The notes beneath the pieces were generated by a model. That model saw nothing but the letters and a program-made list of their open reading frames with translations. It searched no databases and was not told the DNA's origin. From Crocinitomix catalasitica ATCC 23190 (GTDB taxonomy: Bacteria > Bacteroidota > Bacteroidia > Flavobacteriales_D > Crocinitomicaceae), in the NCBI RefSeq assembly GCF_000621625.1, contig NZ_JHXV01000008.1, positions 1 to 64,000 of the forward strand: DNA of 64,000 nt. The letters run 5' to 3'. Shown piece after piece: positions 44,087 through 54,776 of this stretch (positions are counted from its first letter, which is position 1; each line of letters opens with the position of its first letter). Position numbers and translations under genes: made by a program.

Positions 44087-44971
44087 CTATTTCAACGGTA
44101 ATCTATAAATGAAACGAGCTTCTAAAGACAATCCGTTTTCAAATCTTGATGTAGCACCTGTTCTTTGATCTCCGAAATTAACTGGTCCTACTTTAAAATT
44201 CATTTGCTCATCACCTTCATAGGTTCTGTATTTTCTCAATATTGAATAACCAGCTTTTACATGGAACCATATGTTTTTACCGATGTTTTTCTCAGCGAAA
44301 AACCATAGATTATTGTCTGCTTTGTCAATATAATTATTCCGCTTTGTTCGGTATGATGCATTAACCCCATCGAATCTAAGTCCAGTAATAAATGTTGTAT
44401 TCGGCTTATACGACAATTCGAAATTTAAAGGAATCACTAATTTTAATCTCCATTTCTCATTCATTTTCCAGTTGAATCCGAATAAAGGAACGAACATTGG
44501 ACCGAAAAATTCGGCATTGTAGTACATCCCATATTTCCAATCAAAATTTGAAGTGCGTGCTGTTGTTCCTAAAACTAAACCTCCTTGTTGTAATTGATTG
44601 ATAGAGAAGTTTCCGAAATCCGAATTAAGTCTTGTAAATGACATTAACAATACTTTGGATTTTGTATTCCATCTATGTTCATATCCAATTTGTAAAGCTG
44701 TTGAACTAAAATTTTCAGCATATAATTCTCTATTCGTTGATTGCAAAGTTGTCTGTTGGTATTCTGTCCCGAAAATTAAAATATTTTTATCGTCTAAAAC
44801 AATTGGCAATTTAAAATCAATTGCTACCATATTCATAAATATTTGCTCTTTAGAATTCTCTATTTTATTAGCTGGTGAAGTTCTCCAATATACATTCGCC
44901 AAGTCAATAGAGTTTTGAGCGAAACCATTTGTAAAAATAAATCCTATAATAACGATTAATAAAGTTTTCAT
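44087..44971 (-). CDS. Outer membrane beta-barrel-like protein (DUF6268-like)
   Basis: A 294-residue exported protein with a signal peptide ending at NGFAQ (residue 19). The rest is rich in alternating hydrophobic strands ending in aromatic residues, and the protein ends LEARFIYRLPLK, with a pattern that suits a beta-barrel C-terminus. The overall look matches the DUF6268 outer membrane group, but that name is a tentative match. Function unknown. It is convergent with the LamG gene and alone on its strand. Confidence 0.6.
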   Translation of the reverse strand: MKTLLIVIIGFIFTNGFAQNSIDLANVYWRTSPANKIENSKEQIFMNMVAIDFKLPIVLDDKNILIFGTEYQQTTLQSTNRELYAENFSSTALQIGYEHRWNTKSKVLLMSFTRLNSDFGNFSINQLQQGGLVLGTTARTSNFDWKYGMYYNAEFFGPMFVPLFGFNWKMNEKWRLKLVIPLNFELSYKPNTTFITGLRFDGVNASYRTKRNNYIDKADNNLWFFAEKNIGKNIWFHVKAGYSILRKYRTYEGDEQMNFKVGPVNFGDQRTGATSRFENGLSLEARFIYRLPLK

Positions 44972-45170
44972 AATCTTTTTGTTTGATGTAAAAGTAGATC
45001 ATGATCAGAGGGTTTAGGAATTGAAAAGAGCGCGCTTGCGAAGGGATTTGCGATTTTCGCAAATGGCTGATGAATTTTTAAATCGTATGAACGACAATGT
45101 TTAAAGATAGAAGGAAATAGGATTTAGATTTTTTAACAAATATTTAAATTTTCGTTCTTTTTATTTTAAG

Positions 45171-45178
45171 TAAATTTG
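45171..45178 (+). promoter_or_regulatory. -7 promoter box TAAATTTG
   Basis: A perfect TAnnTTTG box 15 bases before the ATG at 45194. It excludes the upstream in-frame TTG at 45176 as a start. Confidence 0.5.
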
Positions 45179-45193
45179 CAAAAAACAAAACTT

Positions 45194-45592
45194 ATGAAAA
45201 ATAAATTATTTTTAATCCTTCCATTTGCATTGATTTTAATCGTTGCAGCTTGTAATAAAGATCAAAAAGCCGTTAAAACTTTAGATGGTTCATGGGAGCT
45301 AGTAAAAGTTGATGGAGAAGCTATAGAAGCTGAAGATGAAGTGACTTATACTTTTGATAATTGTAAATTAAGAAAAGAAGAGTATTGTAATGTTACAATG
45401 ACTGATGCTGAATCAACGATTACTGAAGAATATAAGATTGAAGACGATGGCGAAACTTTAGTTATTAAAACTGATTTTGAAGGTGCATCATTCGAATTGT
45501 CAAGTAAAATTCTTGATTTAACCGATACAGATTTAAAACTTGAAATAAATTTATTTGGATCTCCAACAATTTCTGAGTTTAAGAAAATATAA
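45194..45592 (+). CDS. Small lipocalin-like lipoprotein
   Basis: A 132-residue lipoprotein with lipobox IVAAC (Cys near residue 20). After it comes LDGSWELVKVDGE, the usual opening of bacterial lipocalin-like domains, then an eight-strand-like pattern with two cysteines (FDNCKLRKEEYCNV). It is acidic overall. It may bind a small hydrophobic ligand at the periplasmic face of a membrane. The gene is alone and is closed by a strong terminator. Confidence 0.75.
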   Translation: MKNKLFLILPFALILIVAACNKDQKAVKTLDGSWELVKVDGEAIEAEDEVTYTFDNCKLRKEEYCNVTMTDAESTITEEYKIEDDGETLVIKTDFEGASFELSSKILDLTDTDLKLEINLFGSPTISEFKKI

Positions 45593-45610
45593 TTATTTAG
45601 ATTTAACAGA

Positions 45611-45648
45611 AAAGCCCCATTGGTCAATTGATCGATGGGGCTTTTTGT
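45611..45648 (+). terminator. Rho-independent terminator after the lipocalin-like gene
   Basis: The arms AAAGCCCCAT (45611-45620) and ATGGGGCTTT (45635-45644) pair perfectly, and a T-run follows. The loop TGGTCAATTGATCG contains a secondary small palindrome. Confidence 0.88.
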
Positions 45649-45802
45649 TTTGTGTCAATTCATTGAATCATTATTTTAGAAACTTCTTTGCGGTATCTGA
45701 TGTAAATTTGGTAAAACTAAAATTGTCGAATTGGGTTTAAAATTCTAAACCAAGAGACATTCGAATTTTGAGGAAAAATATATCTAAATTAAACCTAGGG
45801 GA

Positions 45803-47746
45803 TTAAAACTGTAGTCCGATCATGCAAATGTCGTCGACTTGTTCATTTTGTCCTTTCCACAATTCGTGCGTTTCTTGTATAATAATACCTTGTTCTTTTA
45901 TTGTTTTTTGATGATTAGAATGAAGTAGCTGTTTAGTATATCTGTGTTTAAATTTTTTATTGTTTGGTCCACCGAATTGGTCCGCGTATCCATCTGTAAA
46001 GAGATAGAATTGATCGTCTTTTTCAATGTTAAATCGGTGTAAATGAAAATTATTTTTTGCGCTAGTGATGTGTCCACCTATAGGTGATCTATCTCCTTTT
46101 ATCTCGGTGATTTGATTGTTCCGGATCATAATTAATGGGCGTTGGGCACCACTGAAATTTAATTCTTTAGTCTTATAATCTATACTGATTAATGCAATGT
46201 CCATTCCATCATTTAACCTGATTTTTGTTGGGTAATTGTGTTGGTTATTATCGCTTTGGCTTAAAGCATTTGACATTTCGGTATCTAAGAATTGTAGAAT
46301 TTCATTCGGCTCAACCATCTTTTTTACATTCACTGCATGGTTTAAAAAGTTGTTGCCGATTATACTCATAAATGCACCAGGAACACCGTGTCCAGTGCAA
46401 TCACAAACTGCTATAAATACCTTTTGTTGAGCCTGTTTTACCCAATAGAAATCTCCTGACACGATATCTTTAGGTTTATATAGAATAAAGTGTTTCGGTA
46501 ATAATTCATCAAGCGCAATTGGTTTTGGTAAAATGGTGTCTTGGATTTTACGAGCATAACGAATACTTGCTAGAATATCTTTGTTTTTTTGCTTGATTTC
46601 GGATTGTTTAGATTCGATTGCTGCTTTTTGAGTAAGTATTTTTTTTGCCCGCTCTTTCACTTTGGTTTTGTAGTTGCTAAAATGGATGACAATCTCATCT
46701 TCTAATAGTTTTAAGTTCTTTGCCAATTGAGCAATTTCATCTTGTCCTTTAAAGTCATTGTAATTAGCGGTTATTTTATAATTCGATTCAACAAAACTTT
46801 TGACATTCTGTGATAGCTTTTTAATTCCTTTTGTAAGGGTGCTAGACAGTTTAAAACTGACTGCAATAATGAATATAAAATAGAGTGTTATTCCTAATAC
46901 AAATTGACTGCGTAAATTGACAAGGAGCATATTTTGTTCAGCTGTAGCAAGTGTTTGTATTTGCTGTAAACTCTTTTGAATGACCTTTCCTGTTTTATCT
47001 ATTTTTGTCAATAAGCCGCCATTTTTAAGACGGATTGCTCCTTCTAATTTTACCAACGAATCGAAATAGGTGAGATACATTTTTAAAGTGGTAAGAGAAT
47101 GGGTTTCTTTATTCGTATTAATGGTCGAATTTGTATTTATTTTATTGAAAATTCGTTGGTATTGTTGTTCGAATTTTGTTTTATATTTTAATTCTTTTCT
47201 TAAAATAAAATCTTTCTCATGTCTTCTTAGTGTTAGAATGTCTGCGGGTTCAACTATTTCTTTGTATTCTGTTTCCATTTGATGGGCAAACCATCGCATT
47301 TTACCTTCGATACCGTAGTCTTCAAATCCCCGGTTTAAGGTTAATATGACCAACGAGTCCATTTCTACCTGGAATTTTGAAATGTAGGATTTCAGTTTTT
47401 TAACTAATATTTCATCGTTTTCGTGCGTTAAATATTTGCGGTGAATTGAGAAATTATGAAGCTTTTGCGAAAAATTATTGATAGCTTTTTTAGAACTGTC
47501 TATATAATGACTCCGGCCACTTATAAAGAATTCAGGATTAATTCTTTCATAAAGTAAAAAGTCAGATTTAAATTGTAACGCGTCATGGAAATAATTACTG
47601 ATTGTATTTAGTTGGGTAGATAAAACGTCAATTGAATCCTTCTTTTTTTCATAGACAATAAAAGCGAAAATTAATATAAATCCTAGAACAACAAGCGATA
47701 ACATTGATAGCAGGATTTTACCTTTTATCGTCAATTTTTTTAGCAT
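45803..47746 (-). CDS. Membrane sensor with SpoIIE-type PP2C phosphatase
   Basis: A 647-residue signalling protein. TM1 (about 10-28) and TM2 (about 277-297) enclose a mostly helical periplasmic sensor domain. A HAMP-like segment and a coiled coil (ILTQKAAIESKQSEIKQKNKD) follow. The C-terminal SpoIIE/PP2C domain (about 415-645) shows the metal-binding GDFYWV and DCTGHGVPGAFMS motifs and FYLFTDGYADQ. Such proteins dephosphorylate Ser/Thr phosphoproteins such as anti-sigma antagonists, but no such partner gene is next to it. Confidence 0.9.
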   Translation of the reverse strand: MLKKLTIKGKILLSMLSLVVLGFILIFAFIVYEKKKDSIDVLSTQLNTISNYFHDALQFKSDFLLYERINPEFFISGRSHYIDSSKKAINNFSQKLHNFSIHRKYLTHENDEILVKKLKSYISKFQVEMDSLVILTLNRGFEDYGIEGKMRWFAHQMETEYKEIVEPADILTLRRHEKDFILRKELKYKTKFEQQYQRIFNKINTNSTINTNKETHSLTTLKMYLTYFDSLVKLEGAIRLKNGGLLTKIDKTGKVIQKSLQQIQTLATAEQNMLLVNLRSQFVLGITLYFIFIIAVSFKLSSTLTKGIKKLSQNVKSFVESNYKITANYNDFKGQDEIAQLAKNLKLLEDEIVIHFSNYKTKVKERAKKILTQKAAIESKQSEIKQKNKDILASIRYARKIQDTILPKPIALDELLPKHFILYKPKDIVSGDFYWVKQAQQKVFIAVCDCTGHGVPGAFMSIIGNNFLNHAVNVKKMVEPNEILQFLDTEMSNALSQSDNNQHNYPTKIRLNDGMDIALISIDYKTKELNFSGAQRPLIMIRNNQITEIKGDRSPIGGHITSAKNNFHLHRFNIEKDDQFYLFTDGYADQFGGPNNKKFKHRYTKQLLHSNHQKTIKEQGIIIQETHELWKGQNEQVDDICMIGLQF

Positions 47747-47946
47747 ACATCTTTTAAATATTAGATGTAAAAGTAAAGTCGAATCAACGTTATGTGTGTT
47801 AAGCGAATATTAATTGATTCACTAATTTTTTAAGAACAATTTGTTAACCTAACTAAGTGTTTTCTGCTCAGTGATTTGCTGAGGGAGCAAATAATGTTCG
47901 AATTAAATATTTATTCGGATATAAAGTAATTCTATGTTCGTTTTGT

Positions 47947-50900
47947 CTATTCTCTACCCGAACTTACAATGGTGACATTGCCTTGGCCTTCGAATTTGTC
48001 TCCGTTGTCAGCAATCGCGATATAGGTGTAAAAATACACGCCATCCGTGCACATTTCACCTTTGTAATCAAGTCCATCCCATTGTCCTCTGATGTCACTT
48101 ATTTCAGCAACTTGCACGCCCCATCTATTCACAATTATACAATTGAATTCGTCAATTCCCTTTGCGAAATGTTCGAAAGTAAAATGGTCGTTCTCACCGC
48201 CACCATTTGGCGTAAATACGTTAATAGGTGTAAATACAGGTGGTTCAAAAATTGTGACGGTTTTACAGACTGTATCACGGCATCCATTCTTGTTCATCGC
48301 TATCAGGCAAGCATTTATATGATAAGATTCTCCTAATTCTTGGTACATCGTGTCGAACTTTTCAAAATAATCATGACTGATCATCCAATCTTCTTCAATT
48401 GAACGGTCTAAATCCCAGAAGAAAGTTGTGTCAGCTAATGGATTATTAGGATTCGAAAAATATTGAGAAGTATTTGTGAATTCAACTGCTACTGGAGCAG
48501 TTCCTTCACAATCATCATTCAAATCAGTTGATTGCATCGTAAACGAGGCAATTGGATTAACTGAGTCAACATAAACAGTTTTTGTTAAAATGCAACCACC
48601 TGCATCAGTAATTCGTATGGTGTGTTCACCAGGATTCCGGCCACCCCATGTCGAATTATTAGATGTTGTTCCATCATAATCATACGTCCATTCATAAATG
48701 TAATTCGGACGACCACCTGCGGCAGCCGCATAGACAGAACCATTTCCGCTTTGATAATTGTACAATCTACAATAAGCAGTATCTGATCCCCATTCGGTGA
48801 AATAGAATAGAGGAGGATCCACTAGAGTGATGTCTGCTGTTTGAATACAACCTTTTGAGTCTGTAACAGTGACTGTGTAATCTCCTGCTTTCATCCAATA
48901 AGATGAATCGGCATCCAGACCTTCAATTCCAGCCGGATTTGGATCCCAATGGTATGATATCGGATTGTTTAAACTTTTATTGGTTACAGAATCAATGACC
49001 ACATAGCCTGAATCACCTAGGCATGGCGGGTTGGCATAATGCAATAGAATATCAAGTTCTACCGGACCATATAAAGTGACAGTGTCAGATTGGTTGCAAC
49101 CACCTCGATTATATAAATCAATATAATAGGTTCCTGGGCCAAGGCCTTCAAGTAAGTTTGGACCGTCACTTAATATATTCCTGTCTTCGTCTGAAATGAC
49201 AATTCTAAAAAGATCGATATTTACATCTGTTGTAACTTCTATTGATCCATTTGTGAAACCATAACATTGTGGATCGGCAATGATTGTTGTTATTTCAGGA
49301 ACATCAAAGATGTTAACCATATAGCTGTAATTGTCTTCACAACCAGCATTACTAATTACTTTTAAAACGAATAGTTTAAGGCCTGGTTCGTCGAATATTT
49401 TACGCGGATGTAATTCATCCGAGAATGTGCCATCACCAAAGTCCCATTCGAATGATTCTATATACTGCGGATCAGCAATAGTAGACAAGTTAGTAAAGTA
49501 AATCGTGTCGTTAATACAAGCATCTAAAAGACCATCGTTGGAGGATAGTCCACCAACTTCGAATTCGAATAAAGCATCTGGAGCAGGTAAAACTGTAACG
49601 ATGTAATGTGCGGTGTCACCTGCACAATGACCAACGCCATCTAAAATATATAAGAACTCGAATGTTCCCTCGAGAGTTATGGCATTTAATACACCGGTTG
49701 AATCGTTAAACCTTCCGGAGGATGTGATTTCTTCATATCGCCCTTTGTTGTTGTCGTCAGGTTGAAGGAGCATGTGTAAATCGTATATGGCGCCTAAACC
49801 AGAACAAACTTCAATAGAAGAGTCTCTGCCCGCGGCATTATCTATTATAAAATAAAATTCTAATAATTCATAAGCATAACATCCTGTTACAGTATCTCTA
49901 CAGAGCATCCAAACTTCATCACCCGGATAGACAACTGGGCCGTCAAAAGCTGGTTCCATTTGCCAAGCAGAATCCGGTTCTTCCGTTAAATAAACACATT
50001 CCATATGCTCACTTCCATAATCATCGTACACAACGAAAGTGTCTAAACTAAATTCATCGCAAATTGGACCTGGATCCTCTATAACCAATAAGAAACCGCC
50101 ATATGGAAACACCTTTATTGCTTTTTTTATTGGAGTAGTTAAACATTCAGTAAGAGGAGTTCCTTCCACAGTTACCCAATCAAATGGATAGGTAACAGGG
50201 TGTTGAGGCATTAACCAAGATGTGTCATTGTCATAATCAACATTCCATTCCCAACTATAATCATCAACTCCAGGACCGGTAATATTGAATTGCATTAGAT
50301 TTCCATAGCATCCGTCAAGCGTGAGGTATTCAAGACAGTTTACTTCTCCACCTGCACCAAAATAAGAATCATATTCGATATAATATAAACTTGATAATGA
50401 AGCGTCAACTTTTGATTCGTCGAGTACGATTGAATAAGTAAAATTGATTGTTTCACCCGCTGATAAAAGCGCTTCTTTATAGGCTAAAGAAATGGCAAAA
50501 TCACCGGTTTGAATATCGCCAACATCACTATTTAATCCTGTACCATTCCATATGTCAGAACCACTTCGATTTGAAAAACCACCATGGCTTACACGGAAAT
50601 TCTCACCATAACTTCCTATGCCAACATACGAATCCCAAGGTGTTGTTTGTTCGGCCGAAACCAATGCTTTTAAGCAGTCTTCGTCAGGTTGTGCAACAAT
50701 GGTGTTTTTTGTATTAAAGTTTCTCGATAAGGCTTCGTTATTATCGGCATCTAAATTTCTATAATAATAAAAGTCCTCAATATCACTTCCAGATTCGTTT
50801 GTAATGGTGATTTCTGTTGTGTAATATAATGGGTCATATTCGGGACCATCAAACGTTACTTGATCAATAATTAAGTGGTATTTTATATTTATAGCAACGC

Positions 50901-51363
50901 CAGCAACTTTGCCTTCCCATTCAACCGTGATACACGAATCGACTTTAGTGTGGGTAATGCTTGTGCCTGGTCGTTTTGGAATTTGCTGTAGATGCGTTAC
51001 AAGTGTTAAATGATTCCAAGCATTATTACTATAATTTCTTCCATTGATCTCCATTCCAAATCCATTCTCCGGTGTGCCGGAGGTGAAAAAATCTCCATCA
51101 AAAGTAGCCCAGTCATTAATTTGAGGATTTGCAACAAAACCATATTTTACATCTGTAACCCCGCCTCTTGAATGGTTTCCAGGCCAATCAATTGCTCCTT
51201 CATGACCAGCTTCCCCGTCAATACCAACTTCAACATATTCACCAATCATATATGCATTTCCAGCGACAATTTGACTCTGAACGTTGGGAATAATCAAGCA
51301 GCAAATTAGCACCGATATATTGCGTGCGTTTTTAATATTTGCTATGAGTATTTGCTTGATCAT
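47947..51363 (-). CDS. Giant surface protein A with SprB repeats and T9SS type B sorting domain
   Basis: A 1,138-residue exported protein (signal peptide to about PNVQSQ, residue 31). An N-terminal domain of about 300 residues (starting VAGNAYMIGEYVEVGIDG) is not recognised. Then come a region with several cysteines, a PKD-like domain (FEWDFGDGTFSDELHP), SprB-type repeats (DPQCYGFTNGSIEV, NPPCLGDSGYVVIDS) and a C-terminal gliding-type (type B) T9SS domain (FTPINVFTPNGGGENDHF, ending VTIVSSGRE). Compared with B and C it has an extra loop of about 12 residues (IIDQVTFDGPEYDPL). It is the last of three tandem paralogues, 29 bases after B. Likely a cell-surface adhesin. Confidence 0.88.
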   Translation of the reverse strand: MIKQILIANIKNARNISVLICCLIIPNVQSQIVAGNAYMIGEYVEVGIDGEAGHEGAIDWPGNHSRGGVTDVKYGFVANPQINDWATFDGDFFTSGTPENGFGMEINGRNYSNNAWNHLTLVTHLQQIPKRPGTSITHTKVDSCITVEWEGKVAGVAINIKYHLIIDQVTFDGPEYDPLYYTTEITITNESGSDIEDFYYYRNLDADNNEALSRNFNTKNTIVAQPDEDCLKALVSAEQTTPWDSYVGIGSYGENFRVSHGGFSNRSGSDIWNGTGLNSDVGDIQTGDFAISLAYKEALLSAGETINFTYSIVLDESKVDASLSSLYYIEYDSYFGAGGEVNCLEYLTLDGCYGNLMQFNITGPGVDDYSWEWNVDYDNDTSWLMPQHPVTYPFDWVTVEGTPLTECLTTPIKKAIKVFPYGGFLLVIEDPGPICDEFSLDTFVVYDDYGSEHMECVYLTEEPDSAWQMEPAFDGPVVYPGDEVWMLCRDTVTGCYAYELLEFYFIIDNAAGRDSSIEVCSGLGAIYDLHMLLQPDDNNKGRYEEITSSGRFNDSTGVLNAITLEGTFEFLYILDGVGHCAGDTAHYIVTVLPAPDALFEFEVGGLSSNDGLLDACINDTIYFTNLSTIADPQYIESFEWDFGDGTFSDELHPRKIFDEPGLKLFVLKVISNAGCEDNYSYMVNIFDVPEITTIIADPQCYGFTNGSIEVTTDVNIDLFRIVISDEDRNILSDGPNLLEGLGPGTYYIDLYNRGGCNQSDTVTLYGPVELDILLHYANPPCLGDSGYVVIDSVTNKSLNNPISYHWDPNPAGIEGLDADSSYWMKAGDYTVTVTDSKGCIQTADITLVDPPLFYFTEWGSDTAYCRLYNYQSGNGSVYAAAAGGRPNYIYEWTYDYDGTTSNNSTWGGRNPGEHTIRITDAGGCILTKTVYVDSVNPIASFTMQSTDLNDDCEGTAPVAVEFTNTSQYFSNPNNPLADTTFFWDLDRSIEEDWMISHDYFEKFDTMYQELGESYHINACLIAMNKNGCRDTVCKTVTIFEPPVFTPINVFTPNGGGENDHFTFEHFAKGIDEFNCIIVNRWGVQVAEISDIRGQWDGLDYKGEMCTDGVYFYTYIAIADNGDKFEGQGNVTIVSSGRE

Positions 51364-51392
51364 TTTTATTTTGAAAGGGTTTTATAAATGTA

Positions 51393-54300
51393 CTATTTTC
51401 TTCCGGAATTTACAATTGTAACATTGCCTTGACCTTCGAATTTGGTGCCGTTGTCTGCAATGGCTACATAGGTGTAAAAATAGACTCCATCTGTACATAA
51501 CATGCCACGGTAATCTAGTCCATCCCAATATCCTCGAATGTCATTTATTTCTCCAACTTGAATGCCCCATCTATTCACAATTATACAATTGAATTGGTCG
51601 ATTCCTTTAGAGAAATGTTCGAAAGTAAAATAATCGTTTTCACCGCCACCGTTCGGCGTAAATACATTGATGGGGGTAAATATTGGTGGTTCAAAAATAG
51701 TGATGGTTTTACAGACTGTATCACGGCATCCATTCTTATTCATCGCAATCAAACAAGCGGTCACGTTGTAGGATTCTCCGTTTGCTTCATAGATTGTATC
51801 GAATTTTTCGTAAAAATCATGTGTAATTATCCAATCTTCTTCAATGCCACGGTCTAAGTCCCAAAAGAAAGTTGTGTCAGCAATTGGGTTATTAGGATTG
51901 GCATAATATTGGGAGGTATTGGTGAATTCAACCTCTATTGGTGCTGTTCCTTCGCAATCTTCATTCAAATCAGTTGAATACATTGTGAAAGATGCTATTG
52001 GGTTTACAGAGTCAACATGGATTACTTTTGTTAAAACACAACCACCAGCATCAGTAACTCGTATGGTATGATTTCCAGGGTTCCTGCCACCCCATGTAGA
52101 ATTATTAGATATTGTTCCATCATAATCATAAGTCCATTCATAATGGTAATTCGGTATGCCTCCGGCAGCGGCTGCATACACAATACCATTCCCGCTTTGA
52201 TAGTTATACAATCTACAATAAGCTGTGTCCCATCCCCATTCAGTGAAGTAGAAGAGAGGTGGGTCGACTAGTTTAAAATCTTTTGAAATTGTACAACCTT
52301 TGGCATCGGTTGCGATTACAGAATAATCGCCTGCCTTCATCCAATAAGAAGAATCAGCACCTAAACCACCAATACCAGCAGGATTTGGAATCCATTCGTA
52401 GGTGATTGGATTGTTCAAACTTTCGTAACTAACAGAATCAATTACTACATAACCTGAGTCTCCCAAGCATTTAGGTTGACCGATATGGAATAGCATATCT
52501 AATTCATTTGGAGTTCTAAATAAAACCGAGTCGACATTATTGCAACCTGCGTCTTCGTTCAATTCAATATAATATTTGCCTGGACCTAAATTGTCCATGA
52601 AAACATTTCCATCATTAATGATTGTACCAAACTCATCCATTATTATGCAGTCAAATAGACTAATATCGATATCAGAGGTGACTAGAATACTTCCGTTAGT
52701 GTCTCCGAAACATTGTGGTTGCTCTATAATTGTTTCAATATTTGGTTTGCTATATATTTTTATGGATCGCACATACGCATGAGCGCAACCGTTTTCGCTG
52801 AAAACATAAAGGGTGACGGCAAAATTTCCAGCACCAGTAAATCGATGCCTCGGATTTTCTTCTGCGGAATTCGTCCCGTCGGCAAAATCCCAACTGTACC
52901 GATCGATGACTTGAGGAGGGTCAATATAGGAGGTGTTGAAAAAATCAACGGTATCATTAATACATGCCTCTAATACACTATCAAGGGATGATAAACCATT
53001 CACTTCGTAATAAAATCTTGCATTTGGTGATGGTACGAGTGTTATTGTGAAAAGAGCAGTATCGTTTGGACATGGTGCTTTTCCGTCAACAATATAATAA
53101 AATCTGTATTCACCAAGTAAGCCTGTTCCACTGAAAATTCCTGTGCTATCATTCAGTGTACCACCTATATCCAAAGCTTCATATCTCCCATAAAGATTTG
53201 CGGTATCACCCAAAAGACCACTTAAGTCTACCATTGTTCCCGCTCCACTACAATAGGTTCCACTCGAATCAGGTCCTGCGCTGCCTTCACCTGTAAAATT
53301 TAACGTAATTTTTTTGAAACTATAACAACCTGTAAGTGTATCAGTACATGATATATAAACAATATCACCACTTCGAATAACTGTGTCTAAAAATGCGGGT
53401 TCGGTTTGATTTGCCTGCATTGGTTGTTCGGTTAATAATACACATGAGTTATTATCTCCATCTACATTTATAAACAAGCTGTCTAAATCCAGAAAACCAC
53501 AGAGTTGTCCTGGATCGTCATAATCGATTGGTGGGCCAGCAGCCATTGCAACTCGAATTTCTACGACAATAGTTCCTGATAGACAATCGGAAATTGGAGT
53601 TCCAACTGCTGTGATATTTGTAGCGCCGGAAATGACGAATTCAGCTGAAGTCGAATCTGATTCTGAATCTTCCCAACTCCATTCATATTGATCAATAAAA
53701 GGTCCGTGTAAATATGCAGTTAACGATGATTCTGGACAGACAACAATTCCATAAGGTTCGTATATGCAGCCTCTATAAGCAGCCTCTCCTGATTCGTTTT
53801 CTGTTTCGTAAGACAAGTAGTACATACTCTTAAAAGCATCTTCAACAGCGTTTTCGTTGGTTACAACTACATAGTTGAAGTCTACTGTTTCTCCTGCTGC
53901 AATGTCTGTTTTATAAGCTATTGATATAGCAAAATCTCCGGTTTCTCTATCTCCAACATCTCCATTTAAACCCGTTGCATTCCAAATGTCAGATCCGCTT
54001 CTGTTTGCGAATCCACCGTGGCTTACTCTAAAGTTATCCTCCAATGAACCGAGCCCTAAGAAAGAATTCCATGGAGCGCTTTGTTGGGCAATAACTAATG
54101 ATTTTATACAGTCTGGTCCTGGTTGTGAAATAATAGTATTTGTGGTGTTGAATTCGTCGGTTAGTGCATGGTTATTATCGGGATCGATATTTCTGTAATA
54201 ATACACATCTCTTAAGGTTGATGGTCCAGTATTCTCTAATGAAATATGCATTTTGTAATAGCTATTACCCGTCTTCAATTGATAGCGGACAGTGATGATT

Positions 54301-54767
54301 ACATTTTCGACGACTCCTTGCCATTCGACAATTCTACAACTAGCGTCTACCGTATGGGTTATGGTTGTTCCAGGTCGTTTTGGAATTTCTTGCATGTATG
54401 CCGATAATGTCGCAGGATTCCACGCATTGTTACTGTAGTTTCGTCCATTTATTTCTATGCCGAATCCGTTTTCGGGTGTTCCTGCTGTGAGATATTCACC
54501 ATTGTAGTTGACCCATCCATCAGGAATTGGATTGGCAACAAAACCAAATGGTACATCCTCATTCCCGCCTCTCGAATTGTGGTCTGCCCAATCTGCGGTT
54601 CCCTCATGCCCAGCTTCACCGTGTACTGCTACTTCTGCGAATGTGCCAATTAAGTAAGCATTGTCATCTACAATTTGTGCGGTGAGGTTGGTTATGGAAA
54701 AACAGCACACTAAGATTATTAAAATCGACTTACAATTGAATTGATATTTCTTGTGATTTTCGGTCAA
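51393..54767 (-). CDS. Giant surface protein B with SprB repeats and T9SS type B sorting domain
   Basis: A 1,124-residue paralogue with signal peptide ending at NLTAQ. The layout matches A and C: unknown N-terminal domain, Cys-containing middle, PKD-like domain (YSWDFADGTNSAEENP), SprB-type repeats and type B sorting domain. Its N-terminal two thirds differ from A and C (for example DPDNNHALTDEF against DADNNEPLTGNF in C), yet its last about 270 residues are nearly identical to those of C. This switch suggests gene conversion. It is in the middle of the tandem operon, 9 bases after C. Confidence 0.88.
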   Translation of the reverse strand: MTENHKKYQFNCKSILIILVCCFSITNLTAQIVDDNAYLIGTFAEVAVHGEAGHEGTADWADHNSRGGNEDVPFGFVANPIPDGWVNYNGEYLTAGTPENGFGIEINGRNYSNNAWNPATLSAYMQEIPKRPGTTITHTVDASCRIVEWQGVVENVIITVRYQLKTGNSYYKMHISLENTGPSTLRDVYYYRNIDPDNNHALTDEFNTTNTIISQPGPDCIKSLVIAQQSAPWNSFLGLGSLEDNFRVSHGGFANRSGSDIWNATGLNGDVGDRETGDFAISIAYKTDIAAGETVDFNYVVVTNENAVEDAFKSMYYLSYETENESGEAAYRGCIYEPYGIVVCPESSLTAYLHGPFIDQYEWSWEDSESDSTSAEFVISGATNITAVGTPISDCLSGTIVVEIRVAMAAGPPIDYDDPGQLCGFLDLDSLFINVDGDNNSCVLLTEQPMQANQTEPAFLDTVIRSGDIVYISCTDTLTGCYSFKKITLNFTGEGSAGPDSSGTYCSGAGTMVDLSGLLGDTANLYGRYEALDIGGTLNDSTGIFSGTGLLGEYRFYYIVDGKAPCPNDTALFTITLVPSPNARFYYEVNGLSSLDSVLEACINDTVDFFNTSYIDPPQVIDRYSWDFADGTNSAEENPRHRFTGAGNFAVTLYVFSENGCAHAYVRSIKIYSKPNIETIIEQPQCFGDTNGSILVTSDIDISLFDCIIMDEFGTIINDGNVFMDNLGPGKYYIELNEDAGCNNVDSVLFRTPNELDMLFHIGQPKCLGDSGYVVIDSVSYESLNNPITYEWIPNPAGIGGLGADSSYWMKAGDYSVIATDAKGCTISKDFKLVDPPLFYFTEWGWDTAYCRLYNYQSGNGIVYAAAAGGIPNYHYEWTYDYDGTISNNSTWGGRNPGNHTIRVTDAGGCVLTKVIHVDSVNPIASFTMYSTDLNEDCEGTAPIEVEFTNTSQYYANPNNPIADTTFFWDLDRGIEEDWIITHDFYEKFDTIYEANGESYNVTACLIAMNKNGCRDTVCKTITIFEPPIFTPINVFTPNGGGENDYFTFEHFSKGIDQFNCIIVNRWGIQVGEINDIRGYWDGLDYRGMLCTDGVYFYTYVAIADNGTKFEGQGNVTIVNSGRK

Positions 54768-54776
54768 TTTTTGAAC

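Noticed and set aside
44598-44918. Plus-strand open frame of 106 residues
   Set aside because: It is antisense to the outer membrane protein gene, which has a signal peptide and a strand pattern; the plus-strand translation has no such marks.
47983-48336. Plus-strand open frames inside the giant surface protein genes (also near 50448, 51558 and 54912)
   Set aside because: They are antisense shadows of conserved coding sequence and recur at equivalent places in the paralogues because the coding strand is conserved.
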